Assembly (NCBI RefSeq): GCF_003032475.1
Contig: NZ_CP028369.1
Coordinates: 9,548,001-9,612,000, forward strand
Source: Streptomyces sp. P3
GTDB taxonomy: Bacteria; Actinomycetota; Actinomycetes; Streptomycetales; Streptomycetaceae
Reading direction: 5' to 3'
Length of the DNA stretch: 64,000 nt
The notes below the pieces were generated by a model. It was given only the letters and a program-made list of their open reading frames with translations, did no database searches and was not told the origin of the DNA. The translations under genes were made by a program, and so were the position numbers. Below are positions 60,588 through 64,000 of the stretch, in pieces; position 1 is the stretch's first letter; the number at the start of each line of letters is the position of its first letter.

Positions 60588-61363
60588 GGCCAGGTCTCCT
60601 CGGCCCGGGTCGAGCGATGGCCGACGGCGTTGTCCGACGCGCCCGTGATGGAGGCGATGATCTGCTCCTGGGAGGCGGTGTTCACGTCGAACACGCCGTT
60701 GTTGCGTCCGAGGCGCAGGACGGCGATCCGGTCGGCGACGGCCTTGATGTCGCCCATGTTGTGGCTGATGAGGAGAACTCCGAGACCCCGGTCGCGCAAC
60801 CGCTCGATGAGGTCCAGGAGCTGACTGGTCTGCTCGACGCCCAGGGAGGCGGTGGGCTCGTCCAGCAGGAGGAGCCGGGGCTCGCCGAGGAGCGAACGGG
60901 TGATCGCGACGACCTGCCGCTGCCCCCCGGACAGGGCGGCGACCGGCACCCGCACGTCGGGGATGCGGATGGACAGGGTGTGCAGCAGATCGCGGGTGCG
61001 GCGCTCCATCTCGACCTCGTCGAGTACGCCGAGCCGGTGGATCTCCCGGCCGAGGAAGAGATTGCCGACGACATCGAGGTTGTCGCACATCGCGAGGTCC
61101 TGGTAGACGGTCGCGATGCCCAGCAGCTGGGCGTCCTGGGGGCGCCTGATCTGTATGGGGGTTCCGCGCCACTCGATGATTCCCCGGTCCGCGGGCCCGA
61201 CGCCCGAGATCACCTTGACGAGCGTGGACTTGCCGGCGGCGTTGTCGCCCACCAGGGCGACCACCTCCCCGCCCATGATCTCCAGCTCCACGTCGACCAG
61301 CGCCTGGACGGCGGCGAACCGCTTGGAGACGCCGCGCAGCGCCAGCAAGGGCTGAACCGCCAC
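60584..61363 (-). CDS. Sugar ABC transporter ATP-binding protein, single ATPase domain
   Basis: A 259-residue ATPase: Walker A VGDNAAGKSTLVKVI, signature LSGGQRQVVAITRSLL, Walker B PRLLLLDEPTASLG and switch His in LLISHNMGDI. Most RbsA/XylG ATPases have two ATPase halves (about 500 residues); this one has a single half, like the FrcA-type proteins. GTG 61363 is preceded by the near-perfect ribosome site AGGAGGT. It sits between the binding-protein and permease genes. Confidence 0.93.
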   Translation of the reverse strand: MAVQPLLALRGVSKRFAAVQALVDVELEIMGGEVVALVGDNAAGKSTLVKVISGVGPADRGIIEWRGTPIQIRRPQDAQLLGIATVYQDLAMCDNLDVVGNLFLGREIHRLGVLDEVEMERRTRDLLHTLSIRIPDVRVPVAALSGGQRQVVAITRSLLGEPRLLLLDEPTASLGVEQTSQLLDLIERLRDRGLGVLLISHNMGDIKAVADRIAVLRLGRNNGVFDVNTASQEQIIASITGASDNAVGHRSTRAEETWP

Positions 61364-61395
61364 GGGCCACCTCCTGTCGGTTCCGGCAATACCCG

Positions 61396-62511
61396 TCAGA
61401 TGAGTCCGGCTTCGGCGCAGGCGGCCCGGAGACTCGGTGGGCATATCTGGGCGATGGTGTACATACCATCCTTTACCAGAGTCTCCTTGATGGTGCCGAC
61501 GGTGACGGAGACGGCGGGGAGCAGGACCGCGGGGATGTCCTTCGTGGTGGTGTTGCTGACGGTGCCGGTGGCGATGGATCCGACCGACTCGCCGCGTCCC
61601 ACGGCGACGGCCATCTCGACCGCCGCGTCGGCAGCCGGTTTGAACGGCTTGTAGACGGTCATGTACTGCTCGCCCCTGACGATGCGGCGCACGGCCACGA
61701 GGTCTGCGTCCTGGCCGGTGATCGGCGGCAGCGGACGTACCTGGGCGGCCCGCAGGGCGGAGATCACGGCGCCGGCGAGGCTGTCGTTGGCGGCCAGGAC
61801 GCCGTCGATGTCGTCCCCGCCCAGTGCGGCGATGGCGCTGCGCATGTCGACGAAGGCGTTCTCCGGCCGCCAGCCGACGACGTCGTACGACTTGCCGATC
61901 TTGACCTTGCCCCGGAGGACGGAGAGGGATCCCCGCTTGAACCAGGCGGCGTTGGGGTCGGTCGTGGCGCCGTTCATCATGACGATCTGCCCGCCGTCCG
62001 CCTTCGCTCCCATGCCCTTCAGAAGCCCCTCGCCCTGGAGCCTGCCGACCTGCGCGCCGTCGAAGGTGACGTAACCGGAGATCGGGCCCTGGGCGAGCCG
62101 GTCGTAGGCGACGACGGGGATGTCGGCCCGGTGCGCGGCCTCGACCGACGGGCGCAGCAACTCCGGGTCGACGGCGGCGACGATCAGCACGTCCACCCCC
62201 CTCGTGATCATGGATTCCAGCTGCTGCCGCTGGACCGCCGGGTCGGGTGTGGCGGCGACGGTCACCGGGCAGTGCGGGCACAGTTCCTTCAGCTTCCCCT
62301 CGATCAGGGGCCGGTCGAACTGCCCGAAGCGGGAGGCCCCGCCGCCCGGGAGCAGCAGACCGACGGTGGGGTTGTCCTCCCCGTCGCCGTCGCTCCCGCC
62401 GTCCCCGGCGCAGGCCCCGGACAGGGTCAGGACGGCGGCGACCGTGAACGCCATGAACGCACGGACGAGGGACCGGCCCTTCCCGGCCGGAAGGCTGACG
62501 CGAGGACCCAT
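61396..62511 (-). CDS. Sugar ABC transporter substrate-binding lipoprotein (XylF type)
   Basis: A 371-residue exported protein with a signal peptide ending in LTLSGACAG (lipoprotein Cys at about residue 34) and an Asp/Gly-rich linker. The rest is a type-1 periplasmic-binding fold: [62 protein letters not shown] and ITGQDADLVAVRRI, as in XylF xylose-binding proteins. ATG 62511 has AAGGAA upstream. It is the first gene of the operon; no regulator lies beside it, so the sugar is not certain. Confidence 0.93.
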   Translation of the reverse strand: MGPRVSLPAGKGRSLVRAFMAFTVAAVLTLSGACAGDGGSDGDGEDNPTVGLLLPGGGASRFGQFDRPLIEGKLKELCPHCPVTVAATPDPAVQRQQLESMITRGVDVLIVAAVDPELLRPSVEAAHRADIPVVAYDRLAQGPISGYVTFDGAQVGRLQGEGLLKGMGAKADGGQIVMMNGATTDPNAAWFKRGSLSVLRGKVKIGKSYDVVGWRPENAFVDMRSAIAALGGDDIDGVLAANDSLAGAVISALRAAQVRPLPPITGQDADLVAVRRIVRGEQYMTVYKPFKPAADAAVEMAVAVGRGESVGSIATGTVSNTTTKDIPAVLLPAVSVTVGTIKETLVKDGMYTIAQICPPSLRAACAEAGLI

Positions 62512-62783
62512 CTTCGGTTCCTTAGGGAATTTTTGTCAGATTTTATCCCGTGATGAGCGACTCCTGCCAAGCGTAGTCACGCCCGCCGCCCTGTCCCGTC
62601 CGGGCGGCGAACGGCCTAGCGCGAACGTCGTCGCGAAGGGCCCGTCACGGCGGCCGGCCGGGAACGCCCCTTCGGCCCGGACGGCCAGCCCTCGGCCGGC
62701 CCGGCGAGTGCTCGGTGAACAGCGAGGTCGCGGAGGCGAAGACGCCCGGGAGGCGGGCGCGCCGGGGCGGACCGCGCCGCGGG

Positions 62784-63845
62784 TCAGGAGCCGAGGCGGC
62801 GATGGTCCTCCTCGTCCCACTTACGGGTGTCGCGCGGCTGGACGTACGGCTCCTCGTCGGCCGGATGGCCTCCGGCGACGGCGCGCTGGCGCACCAGCTC
62901 GGCGTCGAACTCCAGGCCGAGCAGAATGGCGAGGTTGGTGATCCACAGCCACACCAGGAAGACGATCACGCCCGCGAGCGTGCCGTACGTCTTGTTGTAC
63001 GACGCGAAGTTCGCCACGTAGAGCGCGAACCCGGCGGAGGCGATCATCCAGATCAGCAGCGCGAGGAAGCTCCCCGGCGTGATCCAGCGGAAGCCGCGCA
63101 CCTTGGCGTTCGGGGTCGCCCAGTACAGCAGCGCGATCATGACGGTGACCAGGACCACCAGTACCGGCCATTTGGCGATCGACCACGCGGTCAGTCCTGC
63201 GTCGCCGATGCCGAGCGCGGTGCCCGCCTGCCGGGCGAGGCCGCCGGTGAACACCACGATCAACGCGCTGATCACGGCCATCACCATGAGGACCACGGTG
63301 ACGCCGACCCGGACGGGCAGCACCTTCCAGACCGGCCGGCCCTCGGGGACGTCGTAGACCGCGTTCGCGCTGCGGATGAACGCGGCGACGTAGCCGGACG
63401 CCGACCACACCGCGAGCACCAGACCCACGATCGCCATGACCGAGCCCAGCCCGCTGCCGCCCTGCATCTGCCGCACGGCGTCGCGCAGGATGTCCTGTGC
63501 GGGCCCGGGAGCGAGCTTCTGGATGTTGTCCAACACCTGCTGCGTCGCCGACTGCCCGATGATGCCCAGCAGTGACACGAGTGCGAGCAGCGCCGGGAAC
63601 AGCGCCAGGATCCCGTAGTAGGTCAGGGCCGCGGCCCGGTCGGTCAGTTCGTCCTTCCTGAACTCCTTGAGGGTGCCTTTGAGCACTGCCTTCCAGGAGT
63701 GCCTGGGCAGGTCCGTCGGACTGTCCGGGGCCCGCTCCTCCACCTGCTCGTCCGGCCCTACGGCGGGCGCGCGGCCGTTCTCCGCCTCCGGCGCGGCCGT
63801 ACCGTGCCCGTTGTGCCGTCCGTGCCGCTTCAGTGTCCGTACCAT
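62784..63845 (-). CDS. YihY/virulence factor BrkB family membrane protein
   Basis: A 353-residue protein with six hydrophobic segments between about residues 70 and 320. The family blocks are DRAAALTYYGILALFPALLAL, VWSASGYVAAFIRSANAVYDV, FRWITPGSFLALLIWMIASAG and ITNLAILLGLEFDAELVRQ. The charged N-terminal 50 residues and the acidic tail are cytoplasmic. Once called ribonuclease BN by mistake, this family has no established biochemical role. It lies alone, with no visible ribosome site right before ATG 63845. Confidence 0.9.
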   Translation of the reverse strand: MVRTLKRHGRHNGHGTAAPEAENGRAPAVGPDEQVEERAPDSPTDLPRHSWKAVLKGTLKEFRKDELTDRAAALTYYGILALFPALLALVSLLGIIGQSATQQVLDNIQKLAPGPAQDILRDAVRQMQGGSGLGSVMAIVGLVLAVWSASGYVAAFIRSANAVYDVPEGRPVWKVLPVRVGVTVVLMVMAVISALIVVFTGGLARQAGTALGIGDAGLTAWSIAKWPVLVVLVTVMIALLYWATPNAKVRGFRWITPGSFLALLIWMIASAGFALYVANFASYNKTYGTLAGVIVFLVWLWITNLAILLGLEFDAELVRQRAVAGGHPADEEPYVQPRDTRKWDEEDHRRLGS

Positions 63846-64000
63846 GCCGCTCGGGTATCCGCCTCCGGGCCACCTATGCTTACATTTATCGCATATCGGA
63901 CTTAAGGTGCGGGTCGGTCGAGGTCGGCGCCGCGGTCCCGGGCCGTCTGCGCCCGCCCCTGCTCCGGACGTCCGCCACCCCGGTCCGACGCCGGCCAGAC

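Overview
The window is about 73% GC by eye, with G/C-ending codons, tightly packed genes, GTG starts, iron boxes of the DmdR/IdeR type and many actinobacterial families (ANTAR, ECF sigma factors, MbtH, DUF1801). This points to a Streptomyces or close relative. No rRNA, tRNA, CRISPR array, insertion sequence or phage gene was seen.

Layout. Positions 1-6.0 kb (all minus strand): a FUSC-type membrane protein that runs off the window, an overlapping DHA2-type MFS exporter, a cyclophilin and a YbdK-type glutamate-cysteine ligase. Positions 6.0-6.7 kb: a decayed patch with a 3' MFS remnant and copies of a 9-bp repeat. Positions 6.7-38.1 kb: a hydroxamate siderophore locus. It holds an MFS exporter, an ornithine N5-monooxygenase and a hydroxyornithine N-formyltransferase (CchB/CchA-like), a FecCD/FecE-type uptake transporter, one 6317-residue five-module NRPS with two in-cis N-methyltransferases, an MbtH-like protein, a siderophore-binding lipoprotein and a heterodimeric ABC exporter. 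Four palindromic iron boxes sit at the four likely promoters, so the locus should be switched on by iron limitation. My reading of the adenylation-domain codes gives X - Ser - (N-methyl)hydroxyornithine - Ser - Y. This suits a tris-hydroxamate pentapeptide of the scabichelin/tsukubachelin kind, not coelichelin, which has three modules and a different order.

Positions 38.3-48.5 kb: an ECF sigma factor fused to a ZAS-like zinc finger, a membrane segment and an extracellular CAP/SCP domain; a secreted family-3 pectate lyase; a GlxA-like AraC regulator; a GAPDH; another AraC regulator; a short ANTAR protein; an alpha/beta hydrolase; several small unknown genes; and a methyltransferase. Positions 48.6-57.0 kb: an MMPL transporter next to an ECF41-like sigma factor, an AraC/GyrI-like regulator, a DUF1801 protein, a PPOX-fold protein and a large LuxR-type ATPase regulator that probably has a leaderless start. 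Positions 57.1-63.9 kb: RidA plus a type-B carboxylesterase, a XylFGH-type sugar ABC operon and a YihY/BrkB membrane protein.

How the siderophore genes should work together: CchB-like hydroxylates ornithine N5 and CchA-like formylates it. The NRPS, helped by MbtH, builds the peptide. The ABC exporter pair and/or the MFS protein secrete it. The lipoprotein and the FecCD/FecE permease bring the ferric complex back. Domain limits, codes and repeat match counts were read by hand from the sequence and were not computed.
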